From Lutraria lutraria (lineage: Eukaryota; Mollusca; Bivalvia; Venerida; Mactridae): DNA of 64,000 nucleotides. Position 1 is the stretch's first letter; each line of letters opens with the position of its first letter. The notes under the pieces are model-generated. The model worked only from the letters and a program-made list of their open reading frames with translations, made no database searches and had not been told where the DNA came from. The DNA lies in NCBI GenBank assembly GCA_964023205.1, contig OZ026833.1, positions 29,848,830 to 29,912,829 on the forward strand. The letters run 5' to 3'. Position numbers and translations under genes: made by a program. Positions 63,681 through 64,000 of this stretch are shown one piece after another.

Positions 63681-64000
63681 CTGAAATAACATATCATTTA
63701 CTTATACAGGCCAGGTGTAAAACGCGGATCCCGTGGATCCGGATCCAATATAGAACATATAGGGGGAAATATGGAGTGTTACGGATCCATACATAACTTT
63801 TTTATTATTTGATATCGTTTGAACAAAAATTATTTTCTCTGTGAAAGTTGAACAAGTCATTTATATCACATTCAACATTTTCGTTATTGTTTCCTTTATT
63901 TATTTTCCAATTACATTTGACTCTTTAACTTTCTTTGTTTGCATTTGATTTCCGTAGTTTATAAAGATATTTTGCTCTATGAAATTGTTTACGAGCTGTT
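63681..64000. other. Partial BLTP1 intron at window edge
   Basis: Intron sequence with a small 'cggatcc' repeat cluster (63724-63785); no exon visible before the edge. Confidence 0.5.

Overview
This is eukaryotic, AT-rich nuclear DNA with intron-dense genes and a very high load of small DNA transposons, tRNA-derived SINEs and minisatellites. The repeat classes (tandem-core elements containing a 'GGCCATAACTC'-type phrase, tRNA-headed SINEs, many TA-flanked MITEs) and the protein similarities point to a mollusc, most likely a bivalve. That assignment is inference from pattern, not from a search.

Two genes are supported and they lie tail to tail. On the + strand at 1042-3205 is a complete four-exon TRAPPC2 (sedlin) homologue of 142 residues. 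On the - strand, from the right edge down to 9490, is the 3' part of a giant gene, BLTP1 (KIAA1109; tweek in Drosophila, lpd-3 in C. elegans, Csf1 in yeast), which encodes a bridge-like lipid transfer protein. I traced 41 coding exons by splice signals, reading phase and similarity. All 40 junctions keep the frame and together encode about 2,170 residues ending in a TGA. The 5' half of the gene lies beyond position 64000.

Layout: 1-1032 upstream of TRAPPC2; 1033-3205 TRAPPC2; 3206-9489 the region between the two gene ends (minisatellite at 4.4-4.9 kb, several MITEs, and a 24-bp minisatellite that supplies the BLTP1 stop codon); 9490-63680 BLTP1 exons and introns. The introns hold almost all the mobile DNA: a 1.4-kb Pearl-like element (16.4 kb), a 4.0-kb terminal-inverted-repeat element carrying a decayed LINE (42.7-46.7 kb), a pair of near-identical 1.16-kb tandem-core elements (39.0 and 62.4 kb), a 1.28-kb relative (50.4 kb), three SINE families, at least fifteen MITEs and a 2.9-kb array of a 40-bp satellite (54.0-56.9 kb).

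The most interesting structure is that 40-bp satellite. Both flanks match consecutive parts of a SINE body that is present intact near 40.7 kb, and the repeat unit matches the SINE segment between those two parts. The array therefore looks like an in-place expansion of one internal SINE segment, followed by higher-order amplification. A second theme is a set of elements that share one architecture: a short GGCC-rich head, a core of divergent 145-170 bp monomers, and a tail with a CGACGCACGACG-type segment and a TAGCTCAC/GTGAGCTA end.

The two genes have related cell-biological roles (TRAPPC2 in ER-to-Golgi vesicle tethering, BLTP1 in lipid transfer at ER contact sites), but nothing in the sequence shows that they are co-regulated.
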